Part shown: piece by piece, positions 42,509-51,537 of the stretch
How the letters are laid out: each line of letters starts with the position of its first letter
Numbering within the stretch: position 1 is the first letter of the stretch
From: an uncultured SAR86 cluster bacterium
Lineage (GTDB): Bacteria; Pseudomonadota; Gammaproteobacteria; Magnimaribacterales; D2472
Direction of reading: 5' to 3'
Length of the DNA stretch: 64,000 nt
Assembly: GCA_902558095.1 (NCBI GenBank)
Contig: CACECP010000002.1
Location: 62,001-126,000 of the forward strand
Made by a program: the position numbers and the translations under genes
The notes under the pieces: generated by a model
The model's input: only the letters and a program-made list of their open reading frames with translations
Database searches by the model: none
Told to the model about the DNA's origin: nothing

Positions 42509-42533
42509 AAAGCGGAGTATAAAACTCCGCTTT
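42509..42533 (-). terminator. Rho-independent terminator downstream of formate dehydrogenase
   Basis: Perfect 10-bp stem AAAGCGGAGT/ACTCCGCTTT with T-tract on the minus strand. Confidence 0.9.
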
Positions 42534-42550
42534 GATTAGAGTTCATAAAA

Positions 42551-43747
42551 CTACTTCTTGTACTTTGCGGCCTCTTCAGATCCATCAGTAGCAGTACCTT
42601 TGGTATATGAGTGCGCCCCCATTCCAGCTAAATCACCATTTTGAACAATCAAATATGGCTCTCTTATTGGTTTACCTTCAAAGAAACACTCTAATATTTC
42701 TCTTACTCCAGCAGCATATCTTGCTTGTGCAGATAATGATGTTCCAGAAGTATGAGGAGTCATACCATGATTAGGCATTGTTCTCCAAACATGGTCATTT
42801 GGTGCTGGTTGAGGAAACCAAACATCTCCAGCATATCCACTTAATTGACCAGATTCTAATCCCCTGGCTATTGCATCTTTATCACAAATTTTTCCTCTAG
42901 CAGTATTAACAATATATGCACCTCGCTTCATTTTGCTAATCATTTCATCATTGAATAAATGTTCAGTTTTTGGATGAAGCGGACAACTAATATTTACAAC
43001 ATCGCAAACAGCAACTAATGATTCAACTGAATCATGATAAGTAAGATTTAACTCAGACTCGACTTCTTCAGAAAGCCTATGAATATCAAAATAGTGTAAG
43101 TGAACATCAAAGGGTTTCATTTTTCTTAGCATATCAATCCCAATCCTTCCTGCTGCAACAGTACCAACATGCATACCTTCAACATCATAAGATCTTTGGA
43201 CAGCATCAGCTATATTCCAACCACCCTCTTTTACAATTCTATGTTGGTTATGATAGTCCCTTACCATTGAAAGAATCATCATAACTATATGTTCTGCTAC
43301 AGATCTTGAATTACAGTAAGTTACTTCAACAACATCAACGTTATTATCCATAGCCGCCTGTAAATCTACGTGATCAGAACCTATACCAGCAGTAATTGCC
43401 ATTTTTAAATTAGGAGCTGATTCCATCTTATCTCTTGTTAAATAATAAGGAAAAAATGGTTGTGATATTACTATATCAGCATCAACTAATTCCTTATCAG
43501 CTTGACACCCATCACCATCCTTATCAGAAGTAACTACAAGAGTATGGCCAGAGTCCTCTAAAAATTTTCTCAAACCTAATTCACCAGATACACATCCAAG
43601 CAATTCACCAGGCGTGAAATCAACAGAACTAGGAGTTGGTAATGACATACCATCTGGATATTTATCTAGTTCAGGAAGATCATCTCTTGCATATTTTTCA
43701 GGCATTCCATCAACAGGATCGTCATATAACACACATAAAATTTTCAT
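42551..43747 (-). CDS. fdh: NAD-dependent formate dehydrogenase
   Basis: D-2-hydroxyacid dehydrogenase-family FDH: ITAGIGSDHVDLQAA, VTYCNSRSVAEHIVMMIL, TPHTSGTSLSAQARYAAG. Start taken at MKILCVLYDDP rather than the ORF-track start at 43804. Confidence 0.93.
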   Translation of the reverse strand: MKILCVLYDDPVDGMPEKYARDDLPELDKYPDGMSLPTPSSVDFTPGELLGCVSGELGLRKFLEDSGHTLVVTSDKDGDGCQADKELVDADIVISQPFFPYYLTRDKMESAPNLKMAITAGIGSDHVDLQAAMDNNVDVVEVTYCNSRSVAEHIVMMILSMVRDYHNQHRIVKEGGWNIADAVQRSYDVEGMHVGTVAAGRIGIDMLRKMKPFDVHLHYFDIHRLSEEVESELNLTYHDSVESLVAVCDVVNISCPLHPKTEHLFNDEMISKMKRGAYIVNTARGKICDKDAIARGLESGQLSGYAGDVWFPQPAPNDHVWRTMPNHGMTPHTSGTSLSAQARYAAGVREILECFFEGKPIREPYLIVQNGDLAGMGAHSYTKGTATDGSEEAAKYKK

Positions 43748-43891
43748 AATTTTTCCCCAAATAAAATTAACTTCGATAATGTTAAAACAAAATAAATTAA
43801 ACACAACAATTAATTCAAATTAAATAAAAAACTACTTAGTTACTTAAGTCCCTAAAATATTGCTAAAAAATGTTAAAAATAGATAAATATC

Positions 43892-43992
43892 ATGAGTACA
43901 TTGTAATTTATGGGTACATATTAATAAAATAAGATTTAAAATTATTGAGATATTCATAAATAAATGTAAAATATGCGTACATTATGAGTACA
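43892..43992 (+). repeat. Four direct ATGNGTACA repeats (43892-43900, 43910-43918, 43973-43981, 43984-43992)
   Basis: ATGAGTACA, ATGGGTACA, ATGCGTACA, ATGAGTACA; last copy is the start codon region of the following CDS. Confidence 0.8.
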
Positions 43993-44433
43993 AATAACGA
44001 TAAATACCTAGTTTTAAGGGGCAAAAATAAGGACATATATTTCATACAGAAAAGGGTTTCAAAGGATATTTCTAAGATAATTGGAAAAGATTTTATTAAA
44101 AAATCTTTAGAAACTAAAAATATACATATTGCAAGACAAAAAAGAGATGAAATTCTATATGAGCTTGAAAAAATTGCTTTAAATAAGCATGATGAGGATG
44201 AAAATAATATAAAAATGCATGATTCAAGCAATATTTACAATGATCCCATAGAGTCTAAGCCTGAAAAAGAGCAAGAATTTAGTAATTCTGAAAAAATATT
44301 TAGTTCAAATCATAAAAAATATAGTATTTTTTCATTTAGAATACCAAAAAAAGAGGACTTAATAGTGAATATAGATAAATATATACCAATAAGTATTGTT
44401 ATATTAACTCTAATTGTTGCTTTTGTTGCTTAA
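43984..44433 (+). CDS. Integrase-N-terminus-like (DUF6538-like) protein with C-terminal TM helix, no catalytic domain
   Basis: YLVLRGKNKDIYFIQKRVSKDISKIIGKDFIKKSLETKNIHIARQKRDEILYELEKI resembles the N-terminal region of tyrosine recombinases; C-terminal IPISIVILTLIVAFVA is a TM helix. Confidence 0.7.
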   Translation: MSTNNDKYLVLRGKNKDIYFIQKRVSKDISKIIGKDFIKKSLETKNIHIARQKRDEILYELEKIALNKHDEDENNIKMHDSSNIYNDPIESKPEKEQEFSNSEKIFSSNHKKYSIFSFRIPKKEDLIVNIDKYIPISIVILTLIVAFVA

Positions 44434-45268
44434 TCTTCTTCTTTAAATTATTTAAGTATTCATTATTAAAGTAATTGCTTTTTGCTTGATTTATATAATC
44501 AGCCCACAAAAATTCCGTATAAGTATTCATTAGTGTCCACTTTTTGAGTTTAGTATAAATATCATTATTTAAATTTTTAATTCCATAACTATTTAACAAT
44601 TTAATTATTTCAGTTTCATTCATTTTTAATGAAGATATAAGTTTTGATAGATCACAATATCTGCTGTTGATACTTAAATATTCAAAATCAATAAAAAAAA
44701 TATCTTGTTTGTTGAACATAATATTAAATAAATTTAAATCATTATGACTAACAACATTTTCATGTTTGCATGTTTTTAATTCATTTAATAGTTCAACTGA
44801 TTCTAAATAAAACTTAGAATGAGATTCTATATTTATAGTCCTTAAATATAAATTTATTTGATCTTCAAAAGTTTTTATTTTTCCATTATTTTTTATTTGG
44901 TGTAGTTTTTGTAATTGTTTTCCTAGTTTTGTAATATTTATTAATTTTCTTTCCGATGATGTCATTTCAAAATATTTATAAATCACTAGACCTGTTGTTT
45001 TATCAATATGCATAAATTTAGTGGTGATATTTTTTTTAATGATTTGTTCAATAATATTATTTTTTAAATACTCGTTAATAATAAGTTCATGGTTTTGATT
45101 CTTTGGTAATTTAAAAATTGATTTTTTGTTCTTGAAATTTCCAATAAAAGTTTCTGATGTTTCGCTGTCACCAATCTGTTTATGTACTTCAAAATTAGAA
45201 TTTGTTTTTCGTAATATTTTTTTTAATCTTTCCATAAATGTATAAATCGAATTCTTAATTTGAATCAA
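44399..45268 (-). CDS. APH/choline-kinase-fold kinase, probably thiamine kinase-like
   Basis: VVSHNDLNLFNIMFNKQDIFFIDFEYLSINSRYCDLSKLI (HxDxxxxN and DxE motifs); co-directional with PnuC and a TPP-riboswitch TonB receptor. Confidence 0.78.
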   Translation of the reverse strand: MIQIKNSIYTFMERLKKILRKTNSNFEVHKQIGDSETSETFIGNFKNKKSIFKLPKNQNHELIINEYLKNNIIEQIIKKNITTKFMHIDKTTGLVIYKYFEMTSSERKLINITKLGKQLQKLHQIKNNGKIKTFEDQINLYLRTINIESHSKFYLESVELLNELKTCKHENVVSHNDLNLFNIMFNKQDIFFIDFEYLSINSRYCDLSKLISSLKMNETEIIKLLNSYGIKNLNNDIYTKLKKWTLMNTYTEFLWADYINQAKSNYFNNEYLNNLKKKIKQQKQQLELI

Positions 45269-45319
45269 GTAATTTGTTTATTAATTCCAAGCTTGATTTT
45301 TTATTCTTAAATTTATTCA

Positions 45320-45886
45320 TTAATAATTATTTAATTTTTTAATCCATGAACGGTATCCAAAAATAATAATTATTAGATAAATAAAAAATAAGAATGCTGT
45401 TAGATATAATTCTCTAGAAATATATAAATAAATGCTGATTGAATCTATTACAAACCAATAGATCCAATTCTCTAATATTTTTTTAGCAACCATATATGTA
45501 GTTATTATTGCTCCCCATGTTGTGAGAGCATCTAAAAATGGTAGAGCCGCTTGTGTATATTTTTCTAATGTTGCACCTGAAATATAAGATAAAATGAGAA
45601 CAATCATTATTGCAAAAAAATGATTCAATTTTTTCCATGATTTAATATTTAGAACGGTGTTGGTATTAACAATGTTTTTCCATTGTAACCATCCGTATAT
45701 TGCCATTAGCACATAGAAAACTTGAAGAATTGATTCCATAAATAGGTCTGCTTGATACATTATATATATGTATATTAGAGAGCTAATTAGTGCCGCATAC
45801 CAGCATTTTACGTCTTCTTTCGCAGCTAATACTAAATATAGAATTGCCATCAAAACAGCTATACACTCTAGTATTAGATTTACCAT
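45320..45886 (-). CDS. pnuT: PnuC-family transporter, likely thiamine transporter PnuT
   Basis: PnuC-like: ISSLIYIYIMYQADLFMESILQVFYVLMAIYGWLQWK, NWIYWFVIDSISIYLY; TPP-riboswitch context. Confidence 0.85.
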   Translation of the reverse strand: MVNLILECIAVLMAILYLVLAAKEDVKCWYAALISSLIYIYIMYQADLFMESILQVFYVLMAIYGWLQWKNIVNTNTVLNIKSWKKLNHFFAIMIVLILSYISGATLEKYTQAALPFLDALTTWGAIITTYMVAKKILENWIYWFVIDSISIYLYISRELYLTAFLFFIYLIIIIFGYRSWIKKLNNY

Positions 45887-45892
45887 TAATAT

Positions 45893-47989
45893 TTAAAAGT
45901 CGTACCTTAAAGATAAGCCAATATTTTTTGCATCACCTTGTCTTCTATACAAAGTATCTATGAAATCTGGAGCCTCATTCCCAAAGTAAAATCCTCTTGT
46001 TGAATAATATTTATCAAAGACATTTCTCATCCAGAGCTCACTTGTAAATCTGCCTTTAGAGCGACCAAGGGTAAGATTAAGAAGCTGATAACTTTTTGAT
46101 TTATTATTATGCGAGTCTGAATAAAAGAATTCACTCTTTCCATTTATATTAAGTTTAAAATAAAAATTATTCTTTAAATCTATATTTGTGCCAATTGAAT
46201 AAGTATGTTCTGGAGCATGGGCTTGTGATCTATTTTGAAGATCAGGCCTTGATTCCCAATTCTTAATTTTAGTTTTTAAAAAACCTAAATTAGCATACAC
46301 GCTTACTTGATCATTTATAAAAAAGTTAGAACTCACTTCTAATCCATAATTTTCTCCTTCGGCTGCATTTTCTGTAAGGTATGAAAATGTATTTGGATCT
46401 GAAGGATCAACCTGTCTTGAGATCAAGACCTGTTGATCTTCTCTCTTTGAAAAAAATATAACTACTGAATAATTGAAACCTAAGTTTTCTAAATTTGAAC
46501 TAATACCTATTTCATAATTAGTTAAAAACTCAGGATCATATATCAAAGATTGTTTTATTAAATTATCAGTTGCGTCAAGTCCAAGATTAAAACCACCTTG
46601 TTTGTATCCTCTTGCAATTGAGAAAAATGTATTTGAATTATTTCTATTTTTAACTAACGAAATCTTTCCACCATTCATATTATTTGAAGGTCTAAATGAT
46701 TCATTATTTGAATCTTTATATTTTGAGTCCCAATTTTCCCATCTCAAACCAAAAGCAATCTTGTAATACCGATTTAAAAAATAATCAATGTTCCCAAAGA
46801 CTGAAAAATTTTCAGCTTGATAGTCTCTTAAAATTTCTGATTCACTGACATAGGGACTGTAGGGATCATTTGGATCTCCATATATGCCATCGTCTTTTGT
46901 TAAATTTGATTCATCAAGAACACTAAATTGAAAACCGAAAATCCATTCGTATGGATTTTCAAATGAAAATTCAGTATTTTTAGATAAAAAACGTATCTCT
47001 TGGCTAAAAGTATCTCTTTTTCTAAATGTTTCAGAAAAATAATCATATATGTAGGGAAAATGTGAGTCTGCGTTACCCCAATCTGCATCGTAACTAAAAA
47101 TAACATCGGTTTTGGTAGCACTTGTTAAACTTTGAACAATAAAGTTAGAAAAATCTTTAGTAATCTTTATCCCATATGAGTTTGTATTTTGTGAATCCAT
47201 GCCTGGGCGGTCAGATAAGGTGTTTAAACTTCCATCAATAGTCCAAATATCAGCAGGATCATCCATATCAACTTTTGAAACAAAAAAATCTAAATTTGTT
47301 GTTTCATTTAATTCCCAATTTAATTTATAGCGTAAAGTTAATTCATCTTTTTTTGAGGTATCTGATTTATTTAGGTAGGTATTCTTTCTAAAGCCATCTG
47401 CATAATCAGTTCTAAGAACTAAACGATATTTAAGTTTTTTATTCTGCATTGGCCCGCCAAAAGCTATCCCAATATTTTGAGTGCCATAATCTCCAAGAGT
47501 TAGTTCGGAAGTTCCCTCGAATTTTTCAGTTGGATCTTTTGTCTTTATGTAAATCAATCCTGCGAGAGCATTTGCTCCTGACCTAGATCCTTGAGGTCCT
47601 CGAAAAACTTCAACTTGATCTACATCAAATAAAGTTGCTATTCCGCCCTGTCCAGAATAATCAATATCATCTATCAAAAATCCTACAGAGGAATTTGGTG
47701 TGCCTTGATAGCCAGATCTTTCTCCAATACCTCGAATTTGAAAATACCTAGCACGAGAATCTGAGGCAGCATAATTTAAATTTGGTACCAAATATGAAAG
47801 TTGTTGAAAATGTTTTATTGCTTGAGATTTTATTGTTTCAGAGGGAATTATAGAAATACTAGAATCTTCTTCACTTATAGATTTTTCTCTGAACTCTCCT
47901 TTGACAACTACCTCTTCAATGTTTTTTGAAAAAATAAATATTGAAAATAAAAGTGGTAATAATAATAGATTTTTTTTTCTGATATACAT
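45893..47989 (-). CDS. TonB-dependent receptor, probably for thiamine
   Basis: Plug and barrel motifs (VDQVEVFRGPQGSRSGANALAGLIYIKTKDP; terminal LSLRYDF). Start taken at MYIRKKN immediately downstream of the riboswitch; the ORF-track start at 48028 lies inside the riboswitch. Confidence 0.9.
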   Translation of the reverse strand: MYIRKKNLLLLPLLFSIFIFSKNIEEVVVKGEFREKSISEEDSSISIIPSETIKSQAIKHFQQLSYLVPNLNYAASDSRARYFQIRGIGERSGYQGTPNSSVGFLIDDIDYSGQGGIATLFDVDQVEVFRGPQGSRSGANALAGLIYIKTKDPTEKFEGTSELTLGDYGTQNIGIAFGGPMQNKKLKYRLVLRTDYADGFRKNTYLNKSDTSKKDELTLRYKLNWELNETTNLDFFVSKVDMDDPADIWTIDGSLNTLSDRPGMDSQNTNSYGIKITKDFSNFIVQSLTSATKTDVIFSYDADWGNADSHFPYIYDYFSETFRKRDTFSQEIRFLSKNTEFSFENPYEWIFGFQFSVLDESNLTKDDGIYGDPNDPYSPYVSESEILRDYQAENFSVFGNIDYFLNRYYKIAFGLRWENWDSKYKDSNNESFRPSNNMNGGKISLVKNRNNSNTFFSIARGYKQGGFNLGLDATDNLIKQSLIYDPEFLTNYEIGISSNLENLGFNYSVVIFFSKREDQQVLISRQVDPSDPNTFSYLTENAAEGENYGLEVSSNFFINDQVSVYANLGFLKTKIKNWESRPDLQNRSQAHAPEHTYSIGTNIDLKNNFYFKLNINGKSEFFYSDSHNNKSKSYQLLNLTLGRSKGRFTSELWMRNVFDKYYSTRGFYFGNEAPDFIDTLYRRQGDAKNIGLSLRYDF

Positions 47990-48072
47990 ATGCAATTCCT
48001 CCGCAACTATTGTGTTGATCAGGTTCAAAGAGTTTCATACGATCTCAGGCTTATTAAGCCACCCCTTTGCAT
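47990..48072 (-). ncRNA. TPP (thiamine pyrophosphate) riboswitch
   Basis: Minus strand ATGCAAAGGGGTGGCTTAATAAGCCTGAGATCGTATGAAACTCTTTGAACCTGATCAACACAATAGTTGCGGAGGAATTGCAT; conserved GGGGTG, CTGAGA, TTTGAACCTGATC and GCGGAGGAA; P1 ATGCAA/TTGCAT. Confidence 0.93.
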
Positions 48073-48155
48073 TCATTAACTATATTAATAAATAATTTAT
48101 AAATTTAATAGTATGGATATTGCGTAAATTTTTGTTTTATAGAAATGAAAAAATA

Positions 48156-50261
48156 TCAATTATTTATAACATCCAAGGCATATCCATAAATTTCAGCAAT
48201 CTGGTTAATTCTTTTGTCTTTAGGAGTACCTGCTCCATGACCCGCTCTGTCTTCTACTCTTATTAAAACAGGATTATCGCATGATTGATATTCTTGTAAC
48301 TTAGCTGCAAATTTAAATGAGTGAGATGGTACAACCCTATCATCACGACTTGCAGTTGTAATAAGTGTAGTTGGATAACAGACATCGGATTCAATATTAT
48401 GAAGTGGCGAATAGGCTAATAAGTTTTCAAATTCATCTTTTTTATCTGGAGAACCATAGTCACTTTCCCAAGCCCAACCAATTGTAAATTTATTAAACCT
48501 AAGCATATCTAATACGCCAACCTGAGGTATAGCTACTTCAAACAGATCTGGATTCTGCAACATCGTTGCAGCCACCAAAAGACCACCATTTGATCTTCCA
48601 TCAATAGCTGTTGTTTTTGGAGATCCAATTTTATTAGCATGTAAGAATTTTGCTGCATATGCAAAATCATCAAAAACATTTTGCTTGTTGAATAGCATGC
48701 CAGCCTCATGCCAAGTATTTCCGTATTCTGATCCACCCCTTAAGTTTGCAACTGCAAAAACTCCATCCTGATCTTTCCATGCTGTTTGGCTTTTACTAAA
48801 ATTTGGAAGAATTGATATATTAAATCCTCCGTAGCCATATATTAATAATGGTGTATTTTCATCAATTTCTAAGTCTTTTTTATGACTGATGTGAATTGGT
48901 ATTTTTGTGCCGTCTTTTGATGGATAAAACTCTAATCGTGAAACATACTCCTCTGGATTGTATCCATCAAGTTCTTCTTTCCAAAAGAGCTCAAATGAAA
49001 GATCTTTTAAGTCTATTTCATATATTTCTCTTGGGGTAACGTAATTTGTAATTGCAAAAAAAGAACTGCTGTCATCAATATCCCCACTGAAACCGCTAAT
49101 AGTTCCCTTTTTAGGTAAAGATAGCTTAGATATCAATTCACCTGAAAGATTAAAAATACTTATTTCTGAAAACGTATCTTCTAAATAATTAATTACGAAT
49201 GAGTTATTAATAATATTTGCTGATCTGATTGCATTTTTGGATTCTGAAATAACTTCGTTCCATACAAAAGAACCATTTTTAACTTCCAAATTAACTATCT
49301 TTCCATTCGGAGCATTTTCAGTTGTATAAAACCACAAAATATTATCTTTACTGTCAATAAAGCTATATGTACCAATTAGTTCATCAACAATTGGGAGAAA
49401 GCCACCATCTTTATCAACTTTTAAATAAATCTTATTTCTATCATCAGTTCCCTCAGATATAGATAATATTTTCATATCACTATCTTTTACTACGGTTATT
49501 CCAAATCCCCATCTTGGATTTTCAGGATTCTCATAAATTAATATATCTTCAGATTGATTAGTGCCAATCTTATGAAACATTAATTTTGGAGATTCGTTTA
49601 ATTCTTTTAAAAGTTCTCCATCAGGCTCTTCATATCGTCTGTAGTAAAAACCACTATCGTCATTCTCCCAAGATGCTCCAGAAAACTTTGCCCATTTAAG
49701 TTCATCTTTAAGAACCTCTCCAGTCGCTATATTCATAACTCTCCATGTTCTCCAATCTGATCCACCATCAGAGATTGAATAAGCTATATGTGATGCATCA
49801 TTGCTTATACTCGTTCCACCGAGTGAAATCGTCCCATCTTTTGAAAATGTATTAGGATCAATTAAAACTCTAGCTTCACAGGTCTCACAATCTTTAATCA
49901 TTAGCTTGCTTTGCTGAAACGAGCCATCATTAAAATAGAAAAAAGTCTTTTCTTTTACCTTATATGGAATTGATATAGATTCACTTTCCCAAATCTGATT
50001 TAAATAATTTCTTAAACGTTTTTTATATTTATTTTTTTCAATAAATTTATTGGTAAATTTATTTTGTCTTTCAATCCAATCAATTGACTCTTCACTTGTA
50101 AAGTCCTCTAGCCATCTATACGAATCAGAAATGTTATATCCATGGAGATTTTCTTCAAAATTAATTTTTTTTGAATCAGGATATTCATCAAGATTATTTT
50201 CTTGAGAGCTGCAAGAAATTATTATAAGAATAACAAGAAGGGATAAATATTTTGAGTACAT
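48156..50261 (-). CDS. Prolyl oligopeptidase (S9A) family serine peptidase
   Basis: YGYGGFNISILPNFS, NLRGGSEYGNTWHEAG, DGRSNGGLLVAATMLQNP; lipobox ISCSS. Confidence 0.95.
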   Translation of the reverse strand: MYSKYLSLLVILIIISCSSQENNLDEYPDSKKINFEENLHGYNISDSYRWLEDFTSEESIDWIERQNKFTNKFIEKNKYKKRLRNYLNQIWESESISIPYKVKEKTFFYFNDGSFQQSKLMIKDCETCEARVLIDPNTFSKDGTISLGGTSISNDASHIAYSISDGGSDWRTWRVMNIATGEVLKDELKWAKFSGASWENDDSGFYYRRYEEPDGELLKELNESPKLMFHKIGTNQSEDILIYENPENPRWGFGITVVKDSDMKILSISEGTDDRNKIYLKVDKDGGFLPIVDELIGTYSFIDSKDNILWFYTTENAPNGKIVNLEVKNGSFVWNEVISESKNAIRSANIINNSFVINYLEDTFSEISIFNLSGELISKLSLPKKGTISGFSGDIDDSSSFFAITNYVTPREIYEIDLKDLSFELFWKEELDGYNPEEYVSRLEFYPSKDGTKIPIHISHKKDLEIDENTPLLIYGYGGFNISILPNFSKSQTAWKDQDGVFAVANLRGGSEYGNTWHEAGMLFNKQNVFDDFAYAAKFLHANKIGSPKTTAIDGRSNGGLLVAATMLQNPDLFEVAIPQVGVLDMLRFNKFTIGWAWESDYGSPDKKDEFENLLAYSPLHNIESDVCYPTTLITTASRDDRVVPSHSFKFAAKLQEYQSCDNPVLIRVEDRAGHGAGTPKDKRINQIAEIYGYALDVINN

Positions 50262-50289
50262 GTCATAGATATTACATTACAATTATTAA

Positions 50290-51018
50290 ATGAATCAATT
50301 TATTTCATCATGGCGTTTTGTCTTTAAAAATTTTAAAAATTTAATTTCTTTTGGAGTGCCTTGGCTAACATTCACAATTATAAGCATTGGATTTATTTCA
50401 AAGAGGATGCCGCAAATTCTAATTGATGAAAATATTGCTCCGGATGTAGCTGTTATTGAATTAATAGAAGTCCTAAGCAAGTTTTACGAAAATAATGTAA
50501 ACCAGCTTTTTATAATTGAATTAATGATTAACGTTTTCTTCATGGTTTTTATAGCTTCATTAGCAGTGCAATTTAAAAATATAAGCAAGTCAATAAATCC
50601 TCAAAGCTTCTTTGGAATTTCAAGAATAATTTACGCTAAGATTCCTTATTTATTTATTGCATCATTTTTAACAGGCATAGTTGTACAAATTGGATTTTTG
50701 TTTCTAATTTTCCCAGGGATATATTTGTTTGCTAGATTATCACTTTATCCAATTTATATTTCGCTGGAAAATAAAGGGCCCATTGAATCCATTAAATGCT
50801 CATGGAATGCTACTGATGAATTTGGTACAAAGCTTACTATATATACTTTGATAATAGGTATTCTTCTTACACTAACAATACTCATTACCTCTAGTCTGTT
50901 AGCGCTTTCTTCAATTGGTGCTATGTTAATAGTTCCGATTATTCTTTTTGAAATAATTATCTTTTCAATGGTATTGAGTTTTATTTATTTCTCTTTGTAC
51001 AAATATTTAGAAAAATAA
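50290..51018 (+). CDS. Multi-pass membrane protein, unknown function
   Basis: Six or so hydrophobic segments; FARLSLYPIYISLENKGPIESIKCSWNAT resembles YciC-type membrane proteins. Confidence 0.65.
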   Translation: MNQFISSWRFVFKNFKNLISFGVPWLTFTIISIGFISKRMPQILIDENIAPDVAVIELIEVLSKFYENNVNQLFIIELMINVFFMVFIASLAVQFKNISKSINPQSFFGISRIIYAKIPYLFIASFLTGIVVQIGFLFLIFPGIYLFARLSLYPIYISLENKGPIESIKCSWNATDEFGTKLTIYTLIIGILLTLTILITSSLLALSSIGAMLIVPIILFEIIIFSMVLSFIYFSLYKYLEK

Positions 51019-51032
51019 AAATCAAGTCATAA

Positions 51033-51061
51033 TTGTCGAATCATTAATTCAAAGGTAGAAT
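51033..51061 (+). promoter_or_regulatory. Predicted sigma70 promoter of tRNA-Ile
   Basis: TTGTCG (51033-51038), 17-bp spacer, TAGAAT (51056-51061). Confidence 0.55.
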
Positions 51062-51076
51062 GCTCTTTCGTTAATA

Positions 51077-51155
51077 GGGCCTGTAGCTCAGTTTTGGTTA
51101 GAGCGTTCGACTGATAATCGAGAGGTCGGAAGTTCGAGTCTTCCCAGGCCCACCA
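51077..51155 (+). tRNA. tRNA-Ile (anticodon GAT)
   Basis: GGGCCTG acceptor/CAGGCCC, anticodon stem TTCGA-CTGATAA-TCGAG, T-arm GGAAG TTCGAGT CTTCC, encoded CCA. Confidence 0.95.
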
Positions 51156-51183
51156 CTTTCCTTTATTTTTTTCATGACGTAAT

Positions 51184-51516
51184 ATGCATAATATGTATCG
51201 TTTTTTAATGTTCTGTGTGGTATTTTTTCTGATTAGTAGTTGCGGGTTTGAAAATAGTCAGTCTCCATTAAAGTCTCCAATAACTGAAGCAAAGTCAGTC
51301 TATGTTTCAACTTGTTTTGAGGTTACGCCTGGAGGACAAAGCTATAAAGAGATGTGTGAATGTGGTTTTGATAGGGCTTTAGGGTCTATGACCTCTGATG
51401 AAGTAACCGCATATTTAAGGGATTTTTCTGAGATACAGGACCTCCAGTATGCAATTACAGTTCCAGCAAAATTTATAGAAGCACAAGCAGAATGTGCTGT
51501 TGAAGCCTTTGAATAA
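51184..51516 (+). CDS. Hypothetical lipoprotein (start may be 51193)
   Basis: Lipobox LISSCGF; three further Cys residues. Confidence 0.65.
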   Translation: MHNMYRFLMFCVVFFLISSCGFENSQSPLKSPITEAKSVYVSTCFEVTPGGQSYKEMCECGFDRALGSMTSDEVTAYLRDFSEIQDLQYAITVPAKFIEAQAECAVEAFE

Positions 51517-51537
51517 ATAGAAGATAAATTAACGCTA

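Noticed and set aside
43908-44231. 107-aa minus-strand ORF
   Set aside because: Antisense to the integrase-like protein and its repeats; low-complexity hydrophobic product typical of AT-rich antisense frames.
47990-48028. Upstream ATG (MNLINTIVAEELH) for the TonB receptor
   Set aside because: Falls inside the TPP riboswitch aptamer; MYIRKKN at 47989 is followed by a proper signal peptide.
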